This document shows, in pieces, positions 35,592 to 50,884 of a stretch of 64,000 nucleotides of DNA. The translations under genes and the position numbers were made by a program. Source of the stretch: Codonopsis lanceolata. Taxonomy: Eukaryota; Streptophyta; Magnoliopsida; Asterales; Campanulaceae. A model generated the notes under the pieces. That model did not search any database. It was not told the origin of the DNA and worked only from the letters and a program-made list of their open reading frames with translations. How positions within the stretch are numbered: position 1 is the stretch's first letter; every line of letters starts with the position of its first letter. The stretch lies in assembly GCA_013146195.2 (NCBI GenBank), contig CM028383.1, forward strand, positions 18,127,642-18,191,641. Reading direction: 5' to 3'.

Positions 35592-37014
35592 CCTGTAGTG
35601 GTGGAAATGTCTTGTTAAACCCACGTATCACACTGTAATATTAAGAAAATGTTTTATTGTGACAATTAGGTGCAACTGATAGCGAGTGAGAAGAAGCACT
35701 GTTCTTTTGACTTTTAATAGTTTGCGTCGATTCCGAGGTAAGGAACTTTCTACACTATCTAGCTTATTTTTTAATCCCTTTGTTTTATCGAAAATTGTTT
35801 TATTGTGTAAACTTTGCTTTGTACAAATGAACCCATGAAAATTGTTTTATGTTTATGAAAAGTGTTACGTTTTTAAATACCAAAAAATATGGATCAAGCA
35901 TATGAGCCTTTGAAGTCAACTTTGATTTTTTTGAATTATTGTTACTAATTAACGTTATTGGATTTGGAAAGTTATGAAAGTATTTTGAATTATTGTTATT
36001 GATTATCTTTTTGAATTTGGAAAGTTATGAAAGTATGTTGACGGCCTAACTACGCTATTAAACATTCAATCTTTGGACGAGTTATAGCCGATACTATAAC
36101 ATTATTGACGAGTCATAGTGGTACTATGACAATCTCTTGACAAGTTACAGCGGTTCTGGAAAAAATATCAACGAGTCATAGCGGTACTATGACAATTTAC
36201 GGGACGAGTTCTGAGTGAATGCTGTAACACTATCGACAAGCCATAGCGGTATTATGACAACTCGGGCGAGTCATAGCGGTGTGACCGTAGTCAATAAGAC
36301 CAAGAATTTTATCGAATAAATCATTTAACGGATTAGTTGGTTATGCCGCTGGTATGGGACAGTGATGTAATTGACTAGCTTCGAACCAAGTTTTGATTTT
36401 GAAACTCTATGAGAAATTATTGTTTTGAGTTTTTCAACTTTGTTTAAAAGAAATCGTTGATAACACTACTGGTATGAGACGGTAGTGTTGTTGACTTGTT
36501 TTCAAATAAATGTTTTACTTGGTAAAGATTGTTTAAAAAAAATGTCATTTATGAAAATATGATTTGAAAATGTTTACTTTGACTATCACAAAAATATTGT
36601 TTTTGATATACGTGTTTGATCCTCTAGATAACGTAGTCAGTACCTTTCTGAGCTGTGAGCTCACCCTTTATCATTTTGTAGATTGTTAGTACTGATGAAG
36701 GCTTGGATCGCACAATGGACGGCTCGAGAGTTTACTTTTCGTAGATTGATTTTTCGGTTAAAAAAAAGACGGGTTTATAAGGAGCCTTTGACTCCATTTT
36801 TTTTAGTCTGCTACTTTGTGATCTTCATTTGGATTACCGTCTCCTAGTTATTGTAATGGACATCGTTGTTTGGGCTAATTTTTAAGAAATGATTTCTTTG
36901 TCTTTGAGTTACGCTTAGTGTTAGAAGACCTTGCAGAGCTCAAAGGTTACTTCAAATGGGCCCGTGGCCGGTCACCCTTGGCCCATGGTCCTATTATGGA
37001 TTCGGGGCATGACA
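35592..37014 (+). mobile_element. Older gypsy LTR, 3' part, with hairpin minisatellite, copy 1
   Basis: Ends GGGGCATGACA at 37014, like the GGGGCATTACA end of the minus-strand LTR at 27424. It shares that LTR's layout: GAGGTAAGG (35735), then a GTGAGCTCACC-type block near 36656 and a DNA segment before the terminus. Its 5' part is not identified; the solo LTR at 32587 interrupts it or lies just upstream. At 36060-36300 there are six or so units of about 40 bp centred on GTCATAGCGGTACTATGAC. Confidence 0.55.
36060..36300. repeat. Minisatellite of hairpin units GTCATAGCGGTACTATGAC, copy 1
   Basis: Repeated GACGAGTCATAGCGGTACTATGACAA units, given here as GACGAGT then the 19-nt hairpin GTCATAGCGGTACTATGAC (7-bp arms). 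Some units keep pairing by matched changes (GTTACAG with CTGTAAC). Copy 1 has disordered units around 36200 compared with 51365-51590. Confidence 0.75.
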
Positions 37015-37126
37015 AAAAGTAATCGAGATTAACAATTTATCTCATTTTTCATCCTAATCTATGTAACAATGCATGTGATTGACCCCTTATATTGATTAAT
37101 TTGATGTGATAACCCGAAAACAAAAA

Positions 37127-37391
37127 TACTCCCTCTATTTTCAAATCATCGTTCTCTTTTTCTTTTTCATATGTTCTTAAATTATTGTCATCTTTCAAAA
37201 CTTTCCCTTTTAGGAAAACATTTTTACTACTTTATCATTAATTTTCCTACCTACTTTAATTATGGTCGCATACTCTAGGGCAATAAAGGAAATCACACAT
37301 TTCACTAATTTTTATAATACAATCAATTATTTTTTTCTTAAACAATTTACCGGGTCAAATAGGACAATATCTTGAAAACGAATAGAATAAT
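37127..37391. mobile_element. Stowaway-like MITE, copy 1 (degenerate)
   Basis: Starts TACTCCCTCTATTTTCAAAT, the classic CTCCCTC terminus of plant Stowaway (Tc1/mariner) MITEs with a TA target. The other end, read on the minus strand, is TCTATTCGTTTTCAAGATAT, a diverged match. Length about 265 bp, non-coding, AT-rich inside. Also present at 52417-52681. Confidence 0.7.
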
Positions 37392-40439
<3,048 letters not shown>

Positions 40440-40992
40440 TGTGAGTGCCCCGGATTTTTCCATATCTCATCCTCCATTGTTAAGGGGAAAACAGGACTCA
40501 GAAAAGACAATGTTCTTTTCATTCCATCTTCCCTTATTTAGGGGAAAACGAAATTAAAACGCAAAAGAACGTTGTAAAGAACACGTGGAATACGGCCTCA
40601 TTGTGGACCACTGTGAGTGCCTCGGGTTTTTGTATCTCATCCTCCCTTTTTGGGGAAAACAATATTCGAAAAAGCATAGCGTTCTTTTCATTTCATCTTC
40701 CCTTGTTTAAGGGAAACGAAATTAAAAGTGCAAAAAGAATGTTGCAAAGAGCGCGTGGAATACGCCCAGCCTCACTATGGACTCAAAATATTGTAACAGT
40801 TTCGCCATCTTTATTTTAAGGAGAAATAAAGAAAAACCAAATGTAACCAGATTTTGTAAAAAGGGGTTCAGAGGCTAAGTTATGAGGTGGGAAGGTGTTA
40901 GGCACCCAACTCGCCCTTTCGGTCTCAAAACAAGTTTTATGGCTAACATATGTTTTTATTATATTTATTTAACAGATAAAATAAATCATTTA

Positions 40993-41059
<67 letters not shown>

Positions 41060-42978
41060 ACAAACTTGCAACAGTCTCCTTTCGGAAGTTATGAATACAT
41101 CTATAAATATTTTGCCATAATAATGGCTCTTTTTAGTGTTGTTTCGTATAGAAATCCGGGCAGCATAACTGCTTATATTTATTACATTGGGCCGGCTTAA
41201 ATAACACTTTTTAAATAAATAAAACTTTAAATAACCTACGTTTTGAAGTGTAGGAGCTTTTATCTCGTACCAATTAACTTCTAATAGATTTTAGATGCAC
41301 TCACTCTGTCCTACCGAGAGAGGGAGTCTTTTTGCTATTGCGGAGATTCGGGCAGAGTAACTGCTTCCGAAAGTTGCTTTTGTGATGTTGTTTGCTTGTT
41401 GATGGCGGAAATCAGGCAGAGCAACTGCTTGCTTCTTGCGGTTTTGGCGTCTGGATTCGGGCGAGGCAAGCTCTTTTGGGATTTTTAGACCGAGAAATAG
41501 GGTACAATCCTAGCAGGGCAACTAGGTTTCACTTTGACCGGTTGATTTTGTGTTTGGGAGAGATTTGACGGAGCTTTGAGGCTTAGAGGAGCAAAACTCT
41601 CGGAACGCTTTAGAGAACTCACCGCGAAGAAATTTTAAGCTGCGTGGCGTGTGCGAAGTTCTCAAACACTGAAGTCGTGGCCTTCTATTTATAGGCTGGA
41701 AAAGGCTTCCTTCGTCGTTAAGTTTTATCATTCTGTGCTTCACCGCTTGTATCGTGCGCTGAGAGAGTTGTACCAAAAGTAAAGTGCTACAGTGCTAGAA
41801 GCACTGTTGGGCGCCACCCATGGGAGGCTCGGGTTCGCGCCAAGAGTGGTCATGGGTGGCGCCAGGGTCTTTTTTCATGCCTTTTTTTACACTTTGGCCC
41901 CTGCATTTCACTATTTATGCATCCTGCTTTTTCTTTTGCATTTTAAACCCTGTAACTTGACATTCGTTAGTGTTTTAACAGGTCTTGATATCTCATGTCA
42001 TGTTACATACCAGGGGTACGAAATTGGGGTGTCTATAGAGCCCCTCAACGATGGAGTTTACGGGTAACCCGAAGCTTACCGAGTAAACGAACATCGTTGA
42101 TAAGAAATAGACTCCCAAATTTTGTGGAAATTATAATGGGCAGTAATGCAGAAGGTAGCAGTTATAATGCAACAGTTTATGATGCAGTTCAAACCTCACA
42201 TACCTTAGACATATTTAGTCGATTATAGCAGGTTATCGTAGTTTTTAAGCTAATATGCAAATTTATATGCTTTGATGGTCGGACCTATCGAAATAGGCTG
42301 CCTACGTATCCCTTATAAAAGGAATCAGACCAAATGTAGTTCGGCCTCAGCAAACAAACAACAACGTCACTGGGTGGGATGGATGGTGCGTTTCGCCCAG
42401 AATAGGCAAAACCGGTGAGACTCGGCCGCGTTTCGCCCAGAATAGGCAAAACCGGTGGGACTCGGCTGCGTTTCGCTCAGAATAGGCAAAACTGGTGGAA
42501 CTCGGCTGCGTTTCGCCCAAAATAGGCAAAACTGGTGCAACTTCTAAATGCCCTTTCCCCAGAATAAGGAAAGCGATGGAACCTTTTAAAACGTGCTTTC
42601 CCCAAAATAAGGAAAATGATGGAACCCCTTTTTAAAACGCGTCTTCCCCAAAATAGGGAAAACGATGGAAACCCTTTTTAAAACGCATCTTCCCCAGAAT
42701 AGGGAAAACGATGGAATCTTTAAAAAATGTTTCCCCCAAAATAGGGAAAATGATACCGCTCTTTTTTTTTTAAAACGCATCTTCCCCAGAATAGGGAAAA
42801 CAATGGAATCTTTTAAAAATTGTTTCCCCTAGAATAGGGAAAACAATGTTGCTTTTTTTTCAAAAAGCGGGGGCGATGACAAGGTCGGTAATATGTGGGA
42901 AAAGTTTTGAAATCAGATATAGTGGCGCGAAACAATGTCATTTGAATTACTTACTCCATGTTTGCAATTTAGTCTACC
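40440..42978 (-). mobile_element. Tat/Ogre-type LTR, copy 1, ends at scaffold gap
   Basis: Left terminus TGTGAGTGCCCCGG at 40440 is the same as the LTR edge next to the PBS at 63576, which sets minus orientation. It has a duplicated terminal module (40440-40610 and 40611-40790), GGTGGGAAGGTGTTAGGCAC (40887), (TA)n at 40998-41054, and two minisatellites: four units with CGCCCAGAATAGGCAAAAC (42387-42540) and about seven with TTCCCCAGAATAGGGAA (42550-42845). The copy breaks off at TCTAC next to the N run, exactly where the LTR ends in 58264. Confidence 0.78.
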
Positions 42979-43078
42979 NNNNNNNNNNNNNNNNNNNNNN
43001 NNNNNNNNNNNNNNNNNNNNNNNNNNNNNNNNNNNNNNNNNNNNNNNNNNNNNNNNNNNNNNNNNNNNNNNNNNNNNN
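42979..43078. other. Scaffold gap, 100 N
   Basis: Exactly 100 N. Left: end of the Tat-type LTR. Right: the last roughly 90 bp of a Tekay-like 5' LTR. It separates the two copies of the 10.4-kb segment. Confidence 0.98.
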
Positions 43079-43165
43079 TCATTAGCATGTTTAATTGCCT
43101 ACTTGTTTCCCTCACTTATTTGGGCGATTGACAGCGGTCCCGTCTCGGGCCGGGCAGGGGTCGCC
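43079..43165 (+). mobile_element. End of 5' LTR of Tekay-like element
   Basis: CATGTTTAATTGCCTACTTG through GGGTCGCC matches the final part of the 3.0-kb LTR (35507-35588), with more small changes than elsewhere, as at a weakly covered contig edge. The rest of this LTR is in the gap. Confidence 0.8.
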
Positions 43166-43191
43166 CGATTATTATCGAGCTTGTTTATAGG

Positions 43192-43205
43192 TTGGTATCG
43201 GCGGG
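43192..43205 (+). other. Degenerate tRNA-Met primer-binding site
   Basis: TTGGTATC followed by GGCGGG; the first bases match TGGTATCAGAGC, the rest does not. Lies about 27 bp after the LTR end, farther than usual, so the text here may be damaged. Confidence 0.55.
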
Positions 43206-44345
43206 ATAGGTTCCATGGCCTAGGTGGGTTGTTTCTTGGTGTGATGTTCTAACGTCAGTGAATTCTATAGGCCGGGACCGTATGGGCAGGGTAGAGGCCG
43301 ACCGAGGGAGAGTTCTGAGGAACTTTGGGTGGAGTTACCACCTCCACCACCGAATCCGATGGGCATGAGCATGCTCGGATGGATTTGTATGCCGATAGGA
43401 GTTTATGGCCGAGATGGCCCAGGCTTGGCGAGGTCGAATGTACCTCCTCCGCCACCACCCCGAGCGAGGGAGGCGAGAGTGTAAGCCACCCAGGTGTCAG
43501 GTACTCACCAGGGTGCTAGGGGCGGAATAATCTTTGTGTTAGAGATTCTTGAAAATGAAGCCTCCATCTTTTGAGGGAGGCGGATGCTAGTATGGCCGAG
43601 CTATGGCTTGAGGATGTGAAGAAAATCTTTGCAACAACTTTGGATTGCACGGATGAGGAGAAAGTGATCTTAGGCTGCGTATAAGCTTAGAGGAGCCGCC
43701 AATCATTGGTGGGAGGTTCACTTGCTAGTTGGGAGTTGAATCGGGTGGCGCTTAGTGTGGCACATTTGAGGCGAGTTTAGGGCTACTTATGTGCCTACGG
43801 TGGTTAGGCAGCGAAGAGGGAGAAAGAATTCCGAGGAATTGGAGCGAGGGTTCCATGTCTATAGCTTCGGTATTCTTCTAAATTCAGCGAGTTGTCCGTT
43901 ATTGTGCACATACGGTGCAAGATGAGAACACGAGGACCCGAGAGGTTCGTGAAGGGTTGAAGGCGAGATACTGAGAAGCGATTGTTATCCCTACGGTTAG
44001 CGATTGCAGTGCGGTAGATCGTGCGTATGAGATCGGCGAGACATTGAGGAGACACGAGCGAGGAAGCATCACATGTGCGATCTTCTCGGCGGCCGATCTT
44101 CGCGAGCGGCCGGTAGAGGTCGATCTTACGGAAATCGGTGCAGCTACGGGGCAACCGTCGCGATGGTGGTCGAGAATAGGCATCGATCAGGTGGTCGGGA
44201 TAGGCGCGTCGAGAGTCGCGGTAGTAGTGCTCCTACTCCTCGAGGCGGCAGGCTCGAGGCGGAGGACCATTGGTTTGTTCTTATTGTAATAAGATTGGGC
44301 ACTCTAGCGAGAAGTGTCGGACCGAGACTTGTACGTGTCTTAGTT
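43206..44345 (+). pseudogene. Tekay-like gag, heavily frameshifted
   Basis: Gag blocks are seen in shifting frames. At 43560-43720: PPSFEGGADASMAELW, then a DVKKIFATTLDCTDEEK-like stretch and RGAANHWWEV, the usual capsid core. At 44270-44320: CSYCNKIGHSSEKC, a CCHC zinc knuckle (CX2CX4HX4C). Between them frames change repeatedly and the text is unusually rich in CGG/CCG/CGA, where Gln (CAG) codons would be common in this linker. I infer consensus damage as well as possible real decay. Confidence 0.65.
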
Positions 44346-44429
44346 GTGGAGATCTAATCATCGGCTCAAAGGCTGTCCTAAGTCTAGAAGCGGCTCGATC
44401 CTCGGGGTCGATTCGGCGATGCAGGTCCA

Positions 44430-47400
44430 AGAGGGATAGCGATGGGCGTCTAAAGCGAGGCTCGTGTCTTCGCTTGATCGGCGAGGTGTTCAGAGTCTAC
44501 TTACGTGATCGGAGGTACTCTTTCGGTCTTCGGTCATCATGCTCGAGTTCTTATAGATCCGGGTTCTACTCATTCTTATGTTGCATCGCATTTCCTAGAA
44601 CATTTATGTGTATTGCACCTTGATTACCTTATGTGCTTGAGGTGTCTACAGGATTGGGTGATTGCTTGTTGGCGTCGAGGTCTATAGAGGCGTGATGTGC
44701 TTGTTCATGATCGAGTCTTGCATCTTTGATTTGGTAGTATTGCCTATTAGAGACTTTGATGTGATTCTTGGTATGGATTGGCTATGTGTACACCATGCTT
44801 TAGTTGATTGCCCCGTAAGAAAGTAACTTTTGCCATGCCGGTATTCGGAGTTTGTGTTTTCGGGTGATCATGCCATGAATGGGGTTCATATTATTTACGC
44901 TGCGGGCTAGACAACTCTTATCGCGGGTGTACGGGGTATTTAGCTTGTGTTCTTGATACTAGCATGTCTTACGCTAAGCTAGAGGATATTCGGTAGTTAA
45001 TGAGTTCACGATGTCTTTTCTTAGAGTATGCTTTGCCTCCCGGCCGAGAACTAGAGTTACGTATTGAACTATTGCCGGGGACTTCGCCTATTTCTAGGGC
45101 ACCTGCAGTATGGCTCGGTTGCGAGAGTTGAAGGATCAGGCTGCGGGAACTTCTAGATAGGGAGTTCATTAAGCAGAGTGTATCTCCTTGGGGTGCAGGT
45201 GTTGTTTGTGAGGAAGAAGGATGGTAGTTCTGACTTTGTATAGACTATCGGCAGTTGAACCGAGGCTACTATCAAAAATAGGTATCCCTTGCCACACATT
45301 GATGATCTTTTTGATCAACCGGGGTTCGATTGTCTATTCAAGTTTGACTTGAGGAGGCGGCTATCACCGGTTGAGGGTTAGGCGGAGGAGGATGTCGAAG
45401 CGACCTTAAAATGCAGCGTTATGGTCACTATGAGTTTGTTGTGATGCCGTTTGGATTGACAGCCGCACTGCGGTTTTTATGGACTTGATGAATAGGGTTT
45501 TCCATGAGTATCTCGATTGCTTTGTGGTGGTATTTATTGATGACATTCTTGTGTACTCCAAGTCACGAGAGGAACATGCGAATCACTTGAGAGAAGTTCT
45601 TTCTATCCTGCGGAAGAAGCAACTTTACGAAATTTAGTAAGTGTGCTTTACGGCTTGAGCAAGTTTCTTTTCTAGGGCACGTGGTGTCTAGAGATGGTAT
45701 CGCGGTGGATCCATCAAGGTTGAGGCGATTACTAAGTGGAAGGCGCCTAATGCGGTGACCGAGGTCCGTAGTTTCTTGGGCTTGGCGAGGTTATTACCGT
45801 AGGTTCATTGAGGGTTTTCGAAGATCGCTACTCAGATGACTAATTTGACTCAGAAGAAGTCTACTTTTATATGGAGTGATAAGTGCGAGGCTAGTTTTCA
45901 GGAGTTGAAAAGGAGGTTGACTACGGCTCCTATTTTGGCATTGCCTAGTGGTTGTGAGAACTTTGTGATTTATAGCGACGCCTCGTTAGAAGGCTTGGGT
46001 TGCGTGCTTATGCAGAATGGGAGAGTTATTGCCTATGCTTCGAGGAAGCTATCACCTTATGAGCAGAATTACCCGACACATGACCTTGAACTGGCGGCTA
46101 TCATCTTTGCGCTTCACAAGTGGAAGCATTATCTTTCTGAGGGCTAAGTTTGAGATATTCACCGATCATAAGAGTTTGAAGTATCTCTTTTCACAAAAAG
46201 AGTTGAATATGCGACGAGGCGATGGATGGAGAAACTTAAGGATCATGGCGCACTATTTCATATCATCAGGGAAAGCTAATGTTGTTGCGGATGCCTTGAG
46301 TAGGAAGGCGTATATGTCTTGTTTGATGATGAAGGAGTGGAAGATGCTAGAGGATGTCGTCAGAATGGAGTCGTTGCGAATGAGCATAGGGTTATCTTTG
46401 CTAGCGTGCGTGCTACGCCTGCGTTGTTTGAGTTGATTAAGAAGGCTCAAGTTTCTGATTCTGAGTTAGGGAAGATTATTGATGGATTGGGTGATGGTAA
46501 GACACCGGAGTTTACTATGAACACCGATGGGATTTTGACTTTTCGAGGTAGAGTTTGTGTGCCTTCTACCGATGGGGTTAAGCGTATGGTTCTTGATGAG
46601 GCTCACAAGGCCAAGTATACTATACATCCAGGGAGTACCAAAATGTATAGGGACTTGAAGAGACAGTTTTGGTGGAATGGGATGAAGAGAGAAATAGCAG
46701 ACTATGTATCTAGATGCTTGACGTGTCGGCGGTTAAGTGAACACGAGACACAGGTTTACTTGACCACTTGAGATACCGGAGTGGAAGTGGGAGCATATCA
46801 CCATGGATTTTGTGACGGGATTGCCACGTACTCGCCGAGGTTTCGATGCAGTTTGGGTTGTTGTGGATAGGTTGACCAAATCTTCACATTTTATCCCTGT
46901 TGCGATGACTTATAGTTTGAGTCAGTTGGCAGCGTTGTATGTCCAGGACATCGTGAGATTGCACGGCATTCCAGTTAGCATTGTTTCGGATAGAGACCCC
47001 AGGTTCACTTCAGATTTTGGCATTCTTTGCGGGAAGGCTTTGGGTGCAGTTAAACTTTAGTACGACTTTTCACCCGATCGGCCGGTCGATCGGAGATTGA
47101 TTCAGGTATTGGAGGATTTGTTGCGTGCTTGTGCCATGGATTTCAAAGGTAGTTGGGATTCCCATTTACCGTTAGCCGAATTCGCATACAATAATAGTTA
47201 CCAGTCCAGTATTGAGATGGCGCCATATGAGGCTTTATATGGGCGCAAGTGTCGTTCACCGATTTGCTGGGATGAAGTTGGTGAAGCTAAGCTTTGGGGT
47301 TCGGAAATGGTACAACAGTCGGCTGAGAGCGTGAAACTTATTAGAGATAGATTGCTTACAGCCCAGAGTAGACAGAAGAGCTACGCGGACAACCGGAGAC

Positions 47401-47870
47401 GTGACCTAGAATTTCAGGTTGGTGACTATGTGTTCTTGAAAGTATCGCCCCGACGCGGTACTAAGCGATTTGGGAAGAAAGGTAAACTTTCACCTCGATT
47501 CATTGGACCATTCGAGATCCTAGAAAGGATTGGAGCTTTGGCGTATCGGTTAGCATTGCCGCCTTCTATATCGGATGTTCATGATGTCTTTCATGTCTCG
47601 ATGCTACGCAAGTACTTGAAGGATGAGTCGCATGTCCTTACCTATGATGAGATTTCTTTTGAGCCTGACCTTTCTTATGATGAGAAGCCGGTGAGGATTC
47701 TGGACACGAAAGAGCAAGTGTTGAGGACAAAGAAAATTCCCTTGGTGAAGGTCTTGTGGAAGAATCATGATATTGAGGAAGCCACGTGGGAGACCGAGCT
47801 TGATATGAGAGAGAAATACCCTTTCCTATTCGATGACTCCGGTAAGAATTTAGGGACTAAATTCCTTTAA
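44430..47870 (+). pseudogene. Tekay-like pol: protease, RT, RNase H, integrase, chromodomain
   Basis: Order is that of a Ty3/gypsy chromovirus. Protease: VLIDPGSTHSYV with active Asp codon at 44556. RT: FVVMPFGLT (45428) and FIDDILVYS (45533-45559). RNase H: FVIYSDASLEGLGCV, LELAAIIFAL and FTDHKSLKYL (45836-46200). Integrase: HHCC (EAHKAKYTIH ... CLTC, 46600-46730), D in MDFVTGLP (46806) and D in VSDRDPRF (about 46989). The expected GQSE block with the third acid is scrambled at 47068-47096. From 47097 to 47870 the frame is clean for 257 codons: AEFAYNNSYQSSIEMAPYEA, KLSPRFIGPFEI, FHVSMLRKY and a chromodomain-like VLWKNHDIEEATWE before the stop. The region left of 46800 changes frame many times; quality improves away from the gap. 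Confidence 0.88.
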
Positions 47871-47881
47871 GTGGGGGAGGA
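47869..47881 (+). other. Polypurine tract
   Basis: AAGTGGGGGAGGA directly before the LTR start TGTGAG at 47882, overlapping the last bases of the pol stop. Primer for plus-strand DNA synthesis; confirms plus orientation. Confidence 0.9.
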
Positions 47882-50800
47882 TGTGAGAACCCAAACCCAT
47901 TACTTGCATTACTTGTTTTATGCCTTAATAACATGCTTGTTTCATGCCTTTACATGTTAGGTACTTCTATTTGTCCATGTCTGGCTCGTATTATAATTAT
48001 TTCGTTCCTTGTCGCTTGAATACCTTCTATGCTTAGCATACCTTGCCGTTATGCCTTGAGTGTTGCCTTAGCATGATTTGCACTCAACCAAGACTTGTTA
48101 GGGTTCTATTGTCTTCCATAGATGACTTAGAACATTCGCCTTGATCATAGTAAGCTTGATTGGAAGTTTAGAAACCTTCTTGCTTTGTTTTGGCCTTAGC
48201 GATTTCCCTCGTCTCCCGTATTGCTCGTATTTCGTCGTGCGATGTGTTCCTTGAGTTCCCGGACTTGTATTCAAGTCATAACCATGTTTAAACAAGCCCT
48301 TTCCATGCCCAAGTTATCCTAGTTTTATTGACGTTTGATTCGGGTTTGATTCGTCAACCAATCGTCGCATGATTCGAACCTTGTCCTACCTTGTTCGGTT
48401 GTGTGTTCGGTGGTTTCGGACTTGATTTGAGTTATGTTAGACCCTAGAATGGTTGCCCATAAGTTTGGGACCATTTAGGACTTGTTTAGGTCAAGTTTTG
48501 GAGCTCCAGAAGCCCAGGCGGCCGCATGGCTCGAGTGAGGCGCCCGCCCCAAGTGCTGAGAGCAATTGAAAAATGGAACCAGCCCCAGTAGTTGAGGCGG
48601 CCGCATGGCCTAGGTTGAGGCGCCCGCCTCACTTGCTGATCAACCCTACGGGATTTTTCTCCTTCAATCTTTTGTGACCCAATTAGCCACTTAAGCCTCC
48701 TTCCTAATTGGCCCTAATCCTACCTATTAGACCCTAATCAAATTAGATTAGTCCTAACCTCAAGCAACCTTCACTTGACAAGTGGAATTTGGAGCCCTCT
48801 CCTCTTGACATGTGGATTTCCACCAAATTCATGCAACATATAAAAAGGATTCCTCTTGTTGACCAGCCATTAAGCCTCATTTTCAGATTTTCTCTCCTCT
48901 CTCCTACCAAGCTTAGTGTGTGTAGAGAAAAGGTGAGATTAGTGTGTGTTGCCTCCATGGATTGAGCTCCCGACCTCCGATTGCCAAGCCGAGACCACCG
49001 GAGTGAAGCTACCGACGAGGAGCACGTTTCCATCCGGATAGTTTATGCTCAAACCATCCTTTTCCTTGGTGAAGGTAAGCTATTGATTCCCCCTTAGGTT
49101 GTATGTTAGACTTGCCATGTTCCCCCTCTTCCATTGATTTCCATGCTCCTACCATGCCCAAGCCATGATTATGGATGTTTTGATCTTTTGGGATTTTGAA
49201 TAATATGTCCTTCTTGTTGATTGAGACCTATGCCTAGAATTAATTATGTTCTATGCTTCTTTAGGAACAACTAATGTTCTTGGATTAATAGATTTTGATA
49301 ACTATTGGGGATTACGAATTCTAGGGTTTCATATGCCTTGTATTGATCATCCTATTGAATTGGGTCCTAGGTTTAGAATTAAATGTGTTCTATGCCCTCC
49401 TATGAATAAATAATGTTCTTGGACCATTGCATTTTAATAGCCTTTGAAATAATGATTCTAAGGTCCCTTGAATTCGAATTATCGATAATCCTTAACTACG
49501 GTTGTTAAATGGATTAATGACCTAGCCGATCATATACGAGAACTTAGAAAAGGGTTCATGATGCATTTAGCGTCCTAACTCTATTGGATGAATTGTTAGA
49601 GACGACTCAACGGAGTCAAGTTAGCGAGCCATTGAACAATACCGGCTCACCGATCAATCCCTGACGTTCTAAACGCGCTTTCCCTAAGAATAATAATTCT
49701 AGACTTTGAACTTGAATTGATTACCTTGCTTGATCTTGAATGTCATATTATAGAATGACTAATTGACATGTGAGTTCGCTCTTGTCGAATTCAATCCTAC
49801 ATGTTTATTGATGAGAATAATTTACTTGTCTTGAACGAGATCGCTCTTGTCGACCTCGTTCTCTACTTGAGAATTTTGTTAAGTATACATTACTTGGCAT
49901 TTGCATGAGTCCAGCTGGCATCCCGTCTTTGTTCACACACGCCTCCACTGTGGCCACAGTGGGGAAGTAGCTCCCTTGTTGTAATCATTTAAGAGCACCA
50001 TTGGTGACTATCCCGGGCATCTCCTCGAAGATCGATGTACTTACACACATTCGATACCCGCACATTCCAGATAACGCTTGTATGCAGGAACTACGTAGCG
50101 GCCCGGCCTCCATATATCCTTATCCTATGTGATTTATTTATGCGCACTTACGTGAAACAATGTGCATCCTGGATATATGACTCTATGCTTATGTGACGAT
50201 ATCTTGACTTGTATGTTGCATTTTGCCATGACATGCATGATTGATAGCTTACAAGTCTTTATGACTTACCCTTTCCCCTTTACTGCTTTAGATCCTAGCA
50301 AGACAGGTCCAGCTCGTTGAGACTCGCTGTGTTCGTGCTTTGTGCTCTTTTTGATTTGCCGTCGATCATTGAAGAGGTGGTTTAGATATCCTCTTCCTCT
50401 TGTTTATATTTTTGTAAGGACGACGGGTGAAAGCAAGTCAATTAGACTATGCTTGGGTATTTGTATAGAACTTGATTTGTAACTCTTGTTAGCTACTAGT
50501 AGTTATATCACTTGTAGTACTTGTAACCCTTTGTGCCTAAGATTGTGTAAGCCGAGCTTTGGTTAACTTGTTATTATTCCATTTCGTATTAGTCTTCCGC
50601 TGAGCATGCTATTAGCTCTTATTTAATTCTTGTCCATAAACTGTTAGCTTGGGTTCCGGCATGTAGTGTCGCCGAAGACTTGGATATATTGTTTAACTAT
50701 TTATCAGGATTGAAAAGTTTTAAAAATACCGGCCTTTTGGTGCCGAGGCGTGATACGTCTCTAATGTTGCGTCACGTCGTTTTTATAAATATAAGTCCTT

Positions 50801-50884
50801 GCATGTTAATTGCCTACTTGTTTCCCTCCTTATTTGGGCGGTCCGACCCGCGGTCCCATCTCGGGCCCGGGCCGGGTCGCCACA
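47882..50884 (+). mobile_element. 3' LTR of Tekay-like element (3003 bp)
   Basis: TGTGAGAACCC...GGGTCGCCACA, nearly identical to the solo LTR at 32587-35591, with the same palindromes (48515-48630), TATA (48839) and AAGGTAAGC (49073). It is followed by CCTGT (50885-50889) and the same flank as the solo LTR, so both occupy the same target site. Confidence 0.93.
48839..48846 (+). promoter_or_regulatory. TATA box in 3' LTR
   Basis: TATAAAAA followed by GG, equivalent to 33544 in the solo LTR. Candidate LTR promoter. Confidence 0.55.

Noticed and set aside
32340..35638. Open frame reading across the solo LTR target site (FLEIVSGSC joined to SGGNVLLNPRITL)
   Set aside because: The frame does extend across CCTGT when the LTR is removed, but it has an internal stop, no recognised domain and sits next to an older LTR; probably chance.
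42347..42780. Minus-strand repeat protein (FAYS/GRN and FPYFGE-like words), also at 57531-58064
   Set aside because: Lies wholly inside a Tat LTR minisatellite; frames differ between copies and have no start context.
43804..44357. Arg-rich ORFs on both strands
   Set aside because: Antisense or frame-shifted readings of damaged gag; CG-rich text likely reflects consensus error.
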